A stretch of 64,000 nucleotides of DNA, from contig NZ_JAHBCL010000024.1 of the NCBI RefSeq assembly GCF_018390735.1, positions 17,604 through 81,603 of the forward strand. Direction: 5' to 3'. The position numbers were made by a program, and so were the translations under genes. The notes beneath the pieces are model-generated. The model ran no database searches. It was not told where the DNA came from and saw only the letters and a program-made list of their open reading frames with translations. Position 1 is the stretch's first letter. Every line of letters starts with the position of its first letter. The stretch comes from Fusibacter paucivorans (GTDB lineage: Bacteria; Bacillota; Clostridia; Peptostreptococcales; Acidaminobacteraceae). This document shows positions 36,696 to 45,992 of this stretch, piece after piece.

Positions 36696-38879
36696 ATGAA
36701 CTTAGAGAGTTATTTAGCGAAGGTCAGTAAAATTGCACCATATGTTGATCTTGACCGATTGGCGCAGGCTTACAACTTTGGTGAAAAAGCACATGAAGGG
36801 CAATATAGAAAGGATGGCGTCACGCCATTTTTTTCGCATCCGAAAAATGTCTCACTCATTTTGGCTGAACTTGAAATGGATGAAGATACGATCATCGCTT
36901 CACTGCTCCACGATACCGTGGAGGATACGACTGTAACCCTTGACGATGTGCGAAAAAAGTTTGGCAGTGAAGTTGCACTGCTTGTTGATGGCGTCACAAA
37001 GCTTGCGGTCATCAATTACGAAACAAAACAAGAGCGGCAAGTGGAAAACCTGCGCAAGATGTTTCTAGCTATGTCCAGTGATATACGGGTGATTCTCATT
37101 AAATTGGCAGACCGACTTCACAACATCCGCACACTCGATAACATGCCGCCGGAGAAACAGCGTGAAAAAGCTGAAGAAACCATTGAAATCTATGCGCCGA
37201 TTGCCCATCGTCTCGGGATTTTTAAGATAAAATGGGAATTGGAAGATATGAGTCTTAAATATCTCGATCCGGAAGGATATCGCGATTTGGTCAGAAAAGT
37301 GGATCGAAAACGTACGGAGCGAGAATCTATTATTAATCATTATATTCAGCAAATCGAAAATGCACTTGACGATCTCCATATGAATTTTGAAATATATGGC
37401 AGACCGAAAAACTTTTATAGTATTTATAAAAAAATGAAATTTCAGCATAAAGAATTTGATGAAATATATGATCTGACGGCGATCCGTATTATCTGTGATG
37501 ATATTAAGGACTGCTACAGCGCGTTAGGGGCTGTGCATACACTTTGGAAGCCTATTCCAGGTAGATTTAAAGATTATATTGCCATGCCGAAGCCGAATTT
37601 ATATCAATCGCTTCATACAACCGTTATGGGCAATGGTGAACTCTTTGAAATTCAAATTAGGACGAAAGATATGCATCGCATTGCCGAAATCGGTATCGCA
37701 GCACACTGGAAGTATAAAGAGGGTTCTAAAGCTACCAATGCAGAAATGGAGAAAAAGATTTCGTGGTTCCGGCAAATGATGGAATGGCAGAGTGATCTCA
37801 AGGATCCAAATGAATTTATGAAATCTTTGAAATTTGATTTGTTCAATACTGAAGTCTTCGTTTTTACGCCAAATGGGCAAGTGATTGATTTGCCGGTAGG
37901 ATCCACGCCTGTCGATTTTGCATACAAGATACATTCCGAAGTTGGCAATAAATGTGTGGGTGCAAAAGTCAACGGGCGTATCGTGCCCATTAACTATCAG
38001 CTCCAAAATGGCCAGCGCGTTGAAATTCTAACCGCAAAAAATGCCAATGGTCCTTCACGAGACTGGTTGAAATTTGTTAAGTCAACACAGGCAAAACAGC
38101 GGATCAAACAATGGTTTAAGAAAGAACGCCGTGAGGAAAATATCGAAAAGGGCATCGAGATTCTGCAAAGTGAACTTCGCAAACAAGGGATTCCCGTTAA
38201 GCAGGTTCTCCATGAAGATTACCTGAATGAGATATTGAGACGCCTCAGTATGAAATCGCTTGATGATTTATACAATGCACTCGGCTATGGCGGCATTTTA
38301 TCCAATCAAGTGGTACCAAAAGTTAAAGAGAAATACCTCAAAGAGCAAAAGGAAGAGCATGCCAAGCAAAAACTTGAAGAAAAAATAGAAGAACCACCGC
38401 ACACGCAGAAAAAACAGACGAATAAGCGCAGTGACACGGGGATTGTCGTAAAGGGCATTGATGATATTCTGGTGCGTTTTGCAAAATGCTGCAGCCCAGT
38501 GCCCGGCGATAAAATTATCGGCTATATTACGCGAGGGAGAGGTGTTACCATTCACCGGGCCGACTGCCCAAACTTTGAAAAAACCGAAGAGGCGAAAAAT
38601 CGTTTTATAGAAGTAGAATGGGTATCGGATAAGGCGAGTTCGTACATGACGAATGTACAGGTCATTGCATCAGATCGTAAGGGGCTGCTATCGGAAATCA
38701 CGATTATCGTCAGCGATTTGAATATGATGGTGACGGGCCTCAATGCGAAAATTGATAAAAAGGGTATTGCCATTATCAACTTATCGATTGAAATTTCTGA
38801 TATAGAAGAGCTGAACCGTCTGATTCGCAAAATCAAAGGCATCGAAGATGTCATTGAAGTTAAGCGCGTGACGGCATAA
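36696..38879 (+). CDS. rsh: Bifunctional (p)ppGpp synthetase/hydrolase (RSH)
   Basis: The 727-residue protein has a complete hydrolase domain (His72-Asp73 in LLHDTVEDT, and LADRLHNIRTL) and a complete synthetase domain (YDLTAIRIIC, GRFKDYIAMPKPNLYQSLHTTV). A TGS domain (about 385-450), a zinc-finger/helical part with RFAKCCSPVPGD and a C-terminal ACT domain follow. It makes and breaks (p)ppGpp in the stringent response. Both catalytic sites look intact, so it is the long bifunctional type. Confidence 0.97.
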   Translation: MNLESYLAKVSKIAPYVDLDRLAQAYNFGEKAHEGQYRKDGVTPFFSHPKNVSLILAELEMDEDTIIASLLHDTVEDTTVTLDDVRKKFGSEVALLVDGVTKLAVINYETKQERQVENLRKMFLAMSSDIRVILIKLADRLHNIRTLDNMPPEKQREKAEETIEIYAPIAHRLGIFKIKWELEDMSLKYLDPEGYRDLVRKVDRKRTERESIINHYIQQIENALDDLHMNFEIYGRPKNFYSIYKKMKFQHKEFDEIYDLTAIRIICDDIKDCYSALGAVHTLWKPIPGRFKDYIAMPKPNLYQSLHTTVMGNGELFEIQIRTKDMHRIAEIGIAAHWKYKEGSKATNAEMEKKISWFRQMMEWQSDLKDPNEFMKSLKFDLFNTEVFVFTPNGQVIDLPVGSTPVDFAYKIHSEVGNKCVGAKVNGRIVPINYQLQNGQRVEILTAKNANGPSRDWLKFVKSTQAKQRIKQWFKKERREENIEKGIEILQSELRKQGIPVKQVLHEDYLNEILRRLSMKSLDDLYNALGYGGILSNQVVPKVKEKYLKEQKEEHAKQKLEEKIEEPPHTQKKQTNKRSDTGIVVKGIDDILVRFAKCCSPVPGDKIIGYITRGRGVTIHRADCPNFEKTEEAKNRFIEVEWVSDKASSYMTNVQVIASDRKGLLSEITIIVSDLNMMVTGLNAKIDKKGIAIINLSIEISDIEELNRLIRKIKGIEDVIEVKRVTA

Positions 38880-38894
38880 AGGCAGGAGGATTAT

Positions 38895-39344
38895 ATGCGA
38901 GCGGTTGTGCAACGCGTAAAGGCATCATCTGTCGTCGTCGATGACGAAGTCGTTGGCGCGATCGGCAAGGGCATTAATGTATTACTTGGTGTCGAAGATG
39001 GCGACACAGAAAAAGACGTCACATACATGGTTGAAAAAATATGCAATCTCCGCATCTTTGAAGATGAGGCGGATAAACTCAATCAGTCATTGATGGATAT
39101 TCAGGGCGAGATGCTCTGCATCTCACAGTTCACGCTTTTAGGTGATTGCAGAAAGGGCAGACGACCGAGCTTTACGAAAGCGGCTAGACCTGAAGCGGCT
39201 AATGATCTTTACGAGCAATTTGTCGAAAAAGCAAGAATGCTGGGCGTCAAAGTGGAGACTGGCGTCTTTCAAACATATATGCATGTCGATATTCAAAATG
39301 ATGGGCCGATTACAATTTTAGTTGACAGTCATAAGCAGTTTTAG
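38895..39344 (+). CDS. dtd: D-aminoacyl-tRNA deacylase
   Basis: The 149-residue protein starts [16 protein letters not shown] and has the Dtd active-site segments [20 protein letters not shown] and a C-terminal GPITILVDS. It removes D-amino acids wrongly attached to tRNA. It begins 15 bases after rsh with RBS GCAGGAGG, as in many Firmicutes. Confidence 0.97.
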   Translation: MRAVVQRVKASSVVVDDEVVGAIGKGINVLLGVEDGDTEKDVTYMVEKICNLRIFEDEADKLNQSLMDIQGEMLCISQFTLLGDCRKGRRPSFTKAARPEAANDLYEQFVEKARMLGVKVETGVFQTYMHVDIQNDGPITILVDSHKQF

Positions 39345-39353
39345 TGCTATAAT
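39345..39353 (+). promoter_or_regulatory. Extended -10 promoter upstream of the MBL hydrolase gene
   Basis: TGCTATAAT ending at 39353; TTGACA at 39322-39327 is 20 bases upstream, longer than ideal. It lies just after the dtd stop. Confidence 0.55.
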
Positions 39354-39443
39354 GAACGCTTTTGCGAAGGAGAAATAACTGAGGTGGCTCTGTTCTAATG
39401 CGTTTCGCGAAAGGTGTTTTGAAGAAATGAGGAGTGATTGAAG

Positions 39444-40079
39444 ATGATCTTAGAAAGAATAGTCGTAGGGGCATATGGTGCGAATTGTTTTATATTAGCG
39501 GACGAGAATGAACCGGACAAACCGGCAATGGTCGTTGATCCGGGCGGCGAAGCAGAGCGAATTTATAAAAAGCTTATGGATGAAGGCATTACCTGTCAGA
39601 TGATTGTATTGACACACGGTCACGGCGATCATATTGGCGGTGTTGAGAAACTCAAGAAATTAACGGGTGCTAAAGTGCTCATTCACCACGAAGATGAAGT
39701 GATGCTCAAAGATGCTGCCATTAATTTAACGGCGGCGATGAATGGCCCTAAAGTTGCTTTTGCAGCAGATCGTACAATAGGCGAAGGCGACAAACTCACT
39801 ATTGGTAAAATCAGCATTGATATCTTGCATACACCAGGGCATACACGTGGTGGTATTTGCCTGCATATTCCCGCGGAAAAATTGCTGATCAGTGGTGATA
39901 CCTTATTTTACGGTTCAATTGGCAGAACGGATTTCCCTGGTGGTGATTATAAAGCGCTAATTAATGCCATCCAAACAAAACTGATGAAACTTGATGATGA
40001 AACAGTGGTATATCCTGGCCATGGTGCCAGTACAACCATTGGTTACGAAAGAAGAAAAAATCCATTTATTCAAGGCTAG
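39444..40079 (+). CDS. MBL-fold metal-dependent hydrolase (glyoxalase II-like)
   Basis: The 211-residue protein is read from the ATG at 39444 after GAGGAG (a TTG at 39438 is too close). It has the metal-binding TLTHGHGDHIGG-type motif (VLTHGHGDHIGG), a later His in LHTPGHTRGGIC, Asp in ISGDTLF and His in VVYPGHG. Relatives hydrolyse hydroxyacylglutathione or similar thioesters; the substrate here is unknown. It precedes hemZ by eight bases. Confidence 0.93.
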   Translation: MILERIVVGAYGANCFILADENEPDKPAMVVDPGGEAERIYKKLMDEGITCQMIVLTHGHGDHIGGVEKLKKLTGAKVLIHHEDEVMLKDAAINLTAAMNGPKVAFAADRTIGEGDKLTIGKISIDILHTPGHTRGGICLHIPAEKLLISGDTLFYGSIGRTDFPGGDYKALINAIQTKLMKLDDETVVYPGHGASTTIGYERRKNPFIQG

Positions 40080-40087
40080 GCGTAAAC

Positions 40088-41572
40088 ATGTTGGTATATG
40101 TTGAAAGAAATGAACTCTATTATGATCTGGAAAATTTGATTGCGATTTTTATTCAAAAATCGCAATTGTCTTTTTTAACAGATGAACACGCATTTGAAGA
40201 GGCTGTTTTACGCGGTGAAGCGTGTTTAAAGCTACAGCAAACACCGGAACTGTTTACCGCTGTGTATTATAAAGACGGCACTGCTGTCGATGATGTCAAA
40301 ATAACATTATCGGGTGAAGGCTCCATGACACCGGAAGTGAAACGTTCTATTAAGAAAAGATTTTATCAGCTCTTGGAAAGCCACTATACACCAAAGAGTA
40401 AGTGGGGCATACTGGTCGGTATTCGACCGGTAAAAATCGTCCATGAATTATTGGATCGCGGTTTGGCACCAGAGGCGATTCGCAAACAGCTTTCAGAGGA
40501 TTATTTGATTCAAAATGAAAAGATTGATTTAATGATGGCCATTGCAGCACGTGAAAGACCGCATCTCTTCCCGGTAGATTCAGATAAGCTGTCGCTTTAC
40601 ATCTGCATTCCCTTTTGTCCAACGCGCTGTCTTTACTGCTCATTCCCATCAAATGACGTGCGCAAAAAAGGTGCCCTAATGACGCCTTATGTGACAAAAC
40701 TCATTGAAGAAATTCGCGAAACGGCTAAATACGCTGCAAATATTGGCAAGACCGTCGACTGTATTTATATTGGCGGAGGGACGCCGACATCGCTCAATGC
40801 AGAGCAACTGACGCAATTGCTAAAGGCTGTTTCAGAGGCATTTGATTTAACGAGCGTTCTGGAATTCACAGTTGAAGCGGGAAGACCGGACACCGTTGAT
40901 TTGGAGAAGCTTCGAATTATGAAAAAGTATGGTGTCGATCGTGTCTGTGTTAATCCACAGACGATGAATGATTCGACACTAGTGAAAATAGGGCGCATGC
41001 ACAAAGCGTCAGCAATTACAGACATGATGCAGCAAGTACGCCAAGTTGGTTTTAAAGTTGTCAACATGGATTTAATCATGGGTTTGCCCGACGAGACGGT
41101 GGCTGATGCCGAAAAAACAGTTGAAGCGCTTCTGGCAATGGCACCCGAGAACGTAACCCTGCACACACTGGCAGTGAAACGTGCATCACGTCTAAATGAA
41201 CACTTAGAAACGATCGCATTGGCGCATGACGATGACGTGTCAAATATGATGGCGACGGCTGACAGGATGCTTCGGAGAACTGGGCTGACACCGTATTACA
41301 TGTATCGGCAGAAAAAAATGATCGGCCATCTCGAAAATGTCGGTTATGCGGCAAATGGCTGTGAATCCCTATACAATATGCGCATTATGGAAGAAAGGCA
41401 CACGATAATAGCACTGGGTGCAGGTGCTGTCTCAAAAATCTGTCATCCATCGGAAAATCGATTTGAACGCGTGGCAAATTTTAAAGGTGTCGAAGATTAT
41501 CTCAATCGATTTGATGAAATATTGTTAAAAAAGGCGTCTGCATTTTCTGAGTTGACGATGCAGATCAAATAA
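40088..41572 (+). CDS. hemZ: HemZ-type radical SAM coproporphyrinogen III oxidase-like protein
   Basis: The 494-residue protein has an N-terminal domain of about 160 residues typical of HemZ. The radical SAM cluster C177-x3-C181-x2-C184 (FCPTRCLYC) follows. IYIGGGTPTSL, then VEAGRPD, and MDLIMGLPDE are as in HemN relatives, and a HemN C-terminal part completes it. It is annotated in Clostridia as coproporphyrinogen dehydrogenase HemZ. Whether it acts in haem synthesis here is unproven, because some members have other roles. Confidence 0.93.
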   Translation: MLVYVERNELYYDLENLIAIFIQKSQLSFLTDEHAFEEAVLRGEACLKLQQTPELFTAVYYKDGTAVDDVKITLSGEGSMTPEVKRSIKKRFYQLLESHYTPKSKWGILVGIRPVKIVHELLDRGLAPEAIRKQLSEDYLIQNEKIDLMMAIAARERPHLFPVDSDKLSLYICIPFCPTRCLYCSFPSNDVRKKGALMTPYVTKLIEEIRETAKYAANIGKTVDCIYIGGGTPTSLNAEQLTQLLKAVSEAFDLTSVLEFTVEAGRPDTVDLEKLRIMKKYGVDRVCVNPQTMNDSTLVKIGRMHKASAITDMMQQVRQVGFKVVNMDLIMGLPDETVADAEKTVEALLAMAPENVTLHTLAVKRASRLNEHLETIALAHDDDVSNMMATADRMLRRTGLTPYYMYRQKKMIGHLENVGYAANGCESLYNMRIMEERHTIIALGAGAVSKICHPSENRFERVANFKGVEDYLNRFDEILLKKASAFSELTMQIK

Positions 41573-41580
41573 TATATAAT
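41552..41580 (+). promoter_or_regulatory. Sigma-A promoter of the T-box-hisS-aspS unit
   Basis: TTGACG at 41552-41557, a 17-base spacer and a perfect TATAAT at 41575-41580. It begins inside the last codons of hemZ. Confidence 0.75.
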
Positions 41581-41584
41581 ACTT

Positions 41585-41780
41585 TCAGACGAACTGAATA
41601 GGTCGCAAGAGGAGTAGCAATGTTTATGTTCCAAGCGAGTGGGAGACTGGTGAAAGCCCATGAACGGCGCATTGTGAAGACACTTGCAGGAAGACCAATA
41701 TCTTAAAGTGGGTTTAACCAATTAGGGTGGCACCGCGGGAGTATCTCTCGTCCCTTGCACAGGGACGGGAGTTTTTTAAT
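41585..41780 (+). ncRNA. T-box leader controlling hisS-aspS
   Basis: The leader carries an AGAGGAGTAG stem I start, a GGTGAAAGCCC-type distal region, and the invariant T-box AGGGTGGCACCGCGGG at 41724-41739. It ends in the terminator stem CTCTCGTCCCT/AGGGACGGGAG (41745-41771) with six T. T-boxes bind uncharged tRNA and then block termination. A candidate specifier is the His codon CAT at 41670-41672, which fits the first gene, hisS, but the exact specifier needs folding. Confidence 0.93.
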
Positions 41781-41888
41781 TTAAATTAAGAAGCTTACGC
41801 AAACGATTAAGGGATGGAGCCGATTGTCACAAGACAGTGGTGATATCGGGAAAAGCGTTAGCTCAAAAGAAGCGAAAGGAGGCGTACA

Positions 41889-43220
41889 ATGATTTTAAAA
41901 CCAAAGGGCACCAATGATATTTTACCAAGCGAGGTATACAAATGGCATCATATTGAGAAGCTGTTCAGAAAGATTTGTGAAGAATTTGGATTTGAAGAAA
42001 TGAGGACGCCGGCATTTGAATATACGAGTCTTTTTAAGCGCGGCGTTGGCGAAACCACTGACATTGTTCAAAAGGAAATGTTTAATGTCATCCCAAGTGT
42101 AGAAACGCGAAAGGTGACGGAGGGCGTTTGGGATGCCGCAGGGTTCAAACGCTATCTTGACAAAGATGGCATGACACTGAAGCCAGAGGGAACAGCGCCT
42201 GTCGTACGTGCATTTGTGGAAAATAAAATGCATGGACAAGGTCAGCTGCACAAATTTTATTATATTACGCCATGCTTTAGACATGAACGGCCTCAGGCAG
42301 GGCGGATGCGTGCTTTTCATCAATTTGGAATCGAAATCTTCGGAACGATGAGTGCGACGGCAGATGCGGAAGTCATTGCACTTGCCGATACATTTATCAA
42401 GCGTGTCGGGCTAATGGATGTCAAATTGCACATCAACAGCATTGGCTGTCCGACATGTCGGCCTCAGTACAATGAAACGCTTAAAGCGTATTTGGCGCCA
42501 AAACTGCCAAAGCTGTGTGATACTTGCAATGATCGATTTGATAAGAATCCAATGCGTATATTGGATTGTAAAAATCCTGATTGCCAGGCAGAATTACATG
42601 ATGCGCCGCACATGATTGATTCGCTGTGTGATGAATGTGCAGCCCATTTTGAAGATGTCAAAAGCATGCTGACCGCAATGACCATTGATTTTACAGTGGA
42701 TACGGGCATTGTCAGAGGACTTGATTATTACACGAAGACAGCGTTTGAATTTATTTCTGAAGATATCGGTGCACAGTCTACTGTTTCTGGCGGCGGGCGA
42801 TACGATGGCTTGGTCGCAGAAGTTGGCGGGCCGGAAATACCGGGTGTAGGGTTTGGTATGGGGATGGAGCGCCTTTTGCTTACGATGCAAAATACAGGGA
42901 TTGAGATACCAAAACCAATGGTAAATGAGCTCTTTATCATCGTGCTGGGTGAACAGGCAAAACGCAGTGCGCTGGCAGTGGCAAAACGCTTTAGAGATGC
43001 GGGCATCAAAACGGAAATTGATCACCTTGGACGCTCAATGAAAGCACAGTTTAAGTATGCGAATAAAATTGAAGTGCCATACGTCATCATCTTAGGTGAT
43101 GACGAAGTGACAAAGGGGGTCATGCCGTTAAAGTGCATGGCTGATGGTACACAAATTGAAATAGGCATTGATGACGTTGAGAAAGGCGTCGCATTGATCC
43201 AATCAAAACAGGAGGCTTAA
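41889..43220 (+). CDS. hisS: Histidyl-tRNA synthetase
   Basis: The 443-residue class II synthetase has KPKGTNDILPSE at the start, motif 2 TPCFRHERPQAGRMRAFHQFG, the histidine-specific RGLDYYTKTAFEF, and motif 3 GFGMGMERLL. A C-terminal anticodon-binding domain (about 340-443) completes it. The ATG follows GAAAGGAGG. It lies after the T-box and directly before aspS. Confidence 0.98.
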   Translation: MILKPKGTNDILPSEVYKWHHIEKLFRKICEEFGFEEMRTPAFEYTSLFKRGVGETTDIVQKEMFNVIPSVETRKVTEGVWDAAGFKRYLDKDGMTLKPEGTAPVVRAFVENKMHGQGQLHKFYYITPCFRHERPQAGRMRAFHQFGIEIFGTMSATADAEVIALADTFIKRVGLMDVKLHINSIGCPTCRPQYNETLKAYLAPKLPKLCDTCNDRFDKNPMRILDCKNPDCQAELHDAPHMIDSLCDECAAHFEDVKSMLTAMTIDFTVDTGIVRGLDYYTKTAFEFISEDIGAQSTVSGGGRYDGLVAEVGGPEIPGVGFGMGMERLLLTMQNTGIEIPKPMVNELFIIVLGEQAKRSALAVAKRFRDAGIKTEIDHLGRSMKAQFKYANKIEVPYVIILGDDEVTKGVMPLKCMADGTQIEIGIDDVEKGVALIQSKQEA

Positions 43221-43221
43221 A

Positions 43222-45006
43222 ATGGCAGAGGCATTAAATGGCACAAAACGGTCACATTATTGTGGTGTGCTGCGCGAAACACATATTGGTGAAACCGTTA
43301 CCGTTATGGGATGGGTACAAAAACGTCGTAATTTAGGGAGCTTGATTTTTATTGATCTCAGAGACCGCGAGGGCATTTGCCAAATCGTATTTGATGCAGA
43401 AGTCTCAGCTGAGGCGCTCGAAAAAGCCAATGCGCTTCGCAGTGAATTCGTTATTGCCGTGACGGGGGAAGTAAAAAAACGTCACAGTGTGAATCCCCAA
43501 ATGCCTACGGGAATGATTGAAATCTTTGCATCAGAGCTCAAGATTCTCTGCGAATCAGATGTACCGCCAATTCATGTTGAAGACGGCGATGAAGCGAACG
43601 AACGCCTGCGTTTAAAATATCGATATCTCGATTTAAGAAAACCATCAATTCAGAAGAATTTTTATTTAAGACATCAGATTACATCCACAGCACGTCAGTT
43701 CTTAAACGAAAATGGCTTTGTTGACATTGAAACACCAGTACTTGGGAAACCGACACCGGAAGGTGCACGCGATTATCTCGTACCAAGCCGCGTTAATCCC
43801 AATAAATTCTATGCGCTGCCGCAGTCACCTCAGCTCTTTAAGCAGCTTTTGATGGTATCCGGATTCGACCGTTATTATCAAATTACAAAATGCTTTAGAG
43901 ATGAGGATTTGAGAGCAGATCGCCAACCGGAATTTACACAAATTGATATTGAAATGTCATTCGTCGAAGAAGATGATGTTATGGCAATCAATGAAAAGCT
44001 GCTGGCTGCAATTTTCAAAGAGGCGATTGGCTATGAAATACCGCTCCCGCTTCCCAAAATGACCTATGCAGAAGCTATGACGCGTTATGGTTCTGATAAG
44101 CCGGATATTCGTTTTGGCTTCGAACTAAAATGTGTGAATGAAATCGTTAAAGCGGTTGACTTTAAGGTGTTTACATCGACCTTGGAAAACGGTGGTGATA
44201 TCCGCGGGATTAATGTCAAGGGGTATGGTGACCGAATTTCAAGAAAAGAAATTGGTAAACTTGAAGACTTTGTAAAGACTTACGGCGCAAAGGGACTGGC
44301 GTGGATTAAGACGACGGCAGACGGCGTATCATCGCCAATTGCCAAATTCTTTGATGATGCTCAAATGCAGGCACTTTTAAAAGCGATGGATGCAGGTAAT
44401 AATGACTTGATACTCTTTGTTGCTGATAAGCCTAATATCGTTTTCGATTCACTCGGCGCATTACGCAACGAGCTTGCAAAGCGACTTGAACTCGTTCGTT
44501 CGGATGTTTATGCTTTCCTTTGGGTAACGGATTTTCCACTCTTCGAATACGATGAAGAAGAGAAACGGTATGTTGCCAAACATCATCCGTTTACTTCGCC
44601 AAAAGACGAAGATATTGACAAGCTTGAATCAGCACCTGGCGAATGCCGTGCAAAAGCGTATGATATCGTCCTGAATGGATATGAAATCGGTGGTGGTTCT
44701 ATACGGATTCACGATTCAAGTGTACAGGAAAAAATGTTCAGCGCGCTTGGTTTTTCTGAGGAAGCGGCTCAAGATAAATTCGGCTTTTTTATCAATGCTT
44801 TTAAATACGGTGCACCACCGCATGGCGGTATTGCCTTTGGCTTAGACCGTATTGTCATGCTGGCGGCGGGAACGGATAATATTCGCGATGTCATCGCATT
44901 TCCGAAAACACAGGATGCGCGCTGCCCACTGACAGATGCACCGAGTTCAACGGAAGACAAGCAGCTTGATGAACTTTATATCGCATTGAAACCAGTCGAA
45001 AAGTAA
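43222..45006 (+). CDS. aspS: Aspartyl-tRNA synthetase
   Basis: The 594-residue protein has an N-terminal OB-fold anticodon domain (1-110), class II motif 2 (QITKCFRDEDLRADRQPEFTQID), a GAD insertion domain, and motif 3 GIAFGLDRIVMLAAG. The length is typical of the bacterial type. It begins one base after the hisS stop with RBS CAGGAGGC and shares its T-box leader. Confidence 0.98.
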   Translation: MAEALNGTKRSHYCGVLRETHIGETVTVMGWVQKRRNLGSLIFIDLRDREGICQIVFDAEVSAEALEKANALRSEFVIAVTGEVKKRHSVNPQMPTGMIEIFASELKILCESDVPPIHVEDGDEANERLRLKYRYLDLRKPSIQKNFYLRHQITSTARQFLNENGFVDIETPVLGKPTPEGARDYLVPSRVNPNKFYALPQSPQLFKQLLMVSGFDRYYQITKCFRDEDLRADRQPEFTQIDIEMSFVEEDDVMAINEKLLAAIFKEAIGYEIPLPLPKMTYAEAMTRYGSDKPDIRFGFELKCVNEIVKAVDFKVFTSTLENGGDIRGINVKGYGDRISRKEIGKLEDFVKTYGAKGLAWIKTTADGVSSPIAKFFDDAQMQALLKAMDAGNNDLILFVADKPNIVFDSLGALRNELAKRLELVRSDVYAFLWVTDFPLFEYDEEEKRYVAKHHPFTSPKDEDIDKLESAPGECRAKAYDIVLNGYEIGGGSIRIHDSSVQEKMFSALGFSEEAAQDKFGFFINAFKYGAPPHGGIAFGLDRIVMLAAGTDNIRDVIAFPKTQDARCPLTDAPSSTEDKQLDELYIALKPVEK

Positions 45007-45297
45007 AGACAATCCTTTTGAGAATCCGTCTCATTGTAAAATGGTTGCAAAAGGCGTATAATAAAAAAGAAGGCTGATCCAGAAGCGTTTTAATGTATTC
45101 AATCACGTCATGCAAAGTGATTGAGATGACCATTATCATGCGGCAGCGTCAAAAATAATGAAACAATGAAACAATACAATAATGAAACAATAAAACTATA
45201 AAATGATCAATTGATAAGGCGAAGGTTTAAAGTATTAAAATTAGGATAAGATGATTCTGAACTGAATCGTGGATTGCTTAGAAATGAAGGTGAAATG
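45007..45297 (+). promoter_or_regulatory. Promoter and long leader of the RseC-like gene
   Basis: TTGTAA at 45034-45039, 17 bases and TATAAT at 45057-45062 give a good promoter, leaving a leader of about 225 bases. In it lie a perfect hairpin (TCAATCAC at 45099-45106 with GTGATTGA at 45117-45124) and an AT-rich run of AATGAAACA repeats at about 45156-45192. I see no known riboswitch motif in it. The leader is long for such a small gene. Confidence 0.5.
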
Positions 45298-45753
45298 ATG
45301 GATCGAACAGGTGTCATTGTCTCTGTAGACAAAGAATTTTCAAAGATCAAATTATTGCGGCATACAGCTTGCGGCAGCTGCGGGGCTTGTCATTTGGGTG
45401 ATGAGCAGAAAGATGTCATGCTGGTTGCGAAAAATGATGTGCATGCTGAAGTGGGCGATATGGTTGAAGTATCAATGGGAACCAGCAGTGTTTTAAGCGC
45501 AGCGTTTATTATGTATATGATTCCGCTGATGTCGCTCTTTTTAGGCCTCGTCGCTGGTCTTGGCATCCTTAATGGCATTCAATACAGTGGGAACGTAGAA
45601 ATGGCTTCTGCAGTGATTGGTTTGCTGTTTATGGCGGGCGCCTTTCTCGTTATTCGATTAAATGACAAGCGTTTTCTAAAAAGTGATAAATACACAGCAC
45701 ATGTTGAAGCCATTATCCAAAAATCAAATGACAGTCTTTATCCGCTCGCTTAA
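45298..45753 (+). CDS. RseC/MucC-like (SoxR-reducing system) membrane protein
   Basis: The 151-residue protein has an N-terminal domain with four cysteines in HTACGSCGACHLG and two transmembrane helices (about 73-92 and 104-122). This is the RseC/MucC arrangement, in which the cysteines may hold an iron-sulfur cluster. Relatives often sit near Rnf electron-transfer genes, but none are seen here. I chose the ATG at 45298 because AAGG is seven bases upstream; another ATG lies three bases earlier. Confidence 0.85.
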   Translation: MDRTGVIVSVDKEFSKIKLLRHTACGSCGACHLGDEQKDVMLVAKNDVHAEVGDMVEVSMGTSSVLSAAFIMYMIPLMSLFLGLVAGLGILNGIQYSGNVEMASAVIGLLFMAGAFLVIRLNDKRFLKSDKYTAHVEAIIQKSNDSLYPLA

Positions 45754-45799
45754 CGAGAATAGCTTTTAAATTGCAATTGAACAGCAGATTATAGAGAAG

Positions 45800-45845
45800 A
45801 ACCGACGGCTGCACCTTAATGAGTGCTGTAACCGTCGGTTTTTGA
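45800..45845 (+). terminator. Terminator after the RseC-like gene
   Basis: AACCGACGG (45800-45808) pairs with CCGTCGGTT (45832-45840), with TTTTT at its end. Confidence 0.85.
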
Positions 45846-45992
45846 CGTTAGCCATCATGTGATTACTGGCACAGATCAATACGCGATTCATCGCCATTAT
45901 CTCTGTCAATGGTGAACAGAGTTGAAATCAAGCAATAATTACCATAAAATAAAAAGTGAGGACGATTCGCTAGAAATGGAGACGATGTTTGT

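Noticed and set aside
45156..45192. AATGAAACA repeats as a CRISPR array or mobile repeat
   Set aside because: The units are too short, irregular and AT-rich, with no spacers of constant length.
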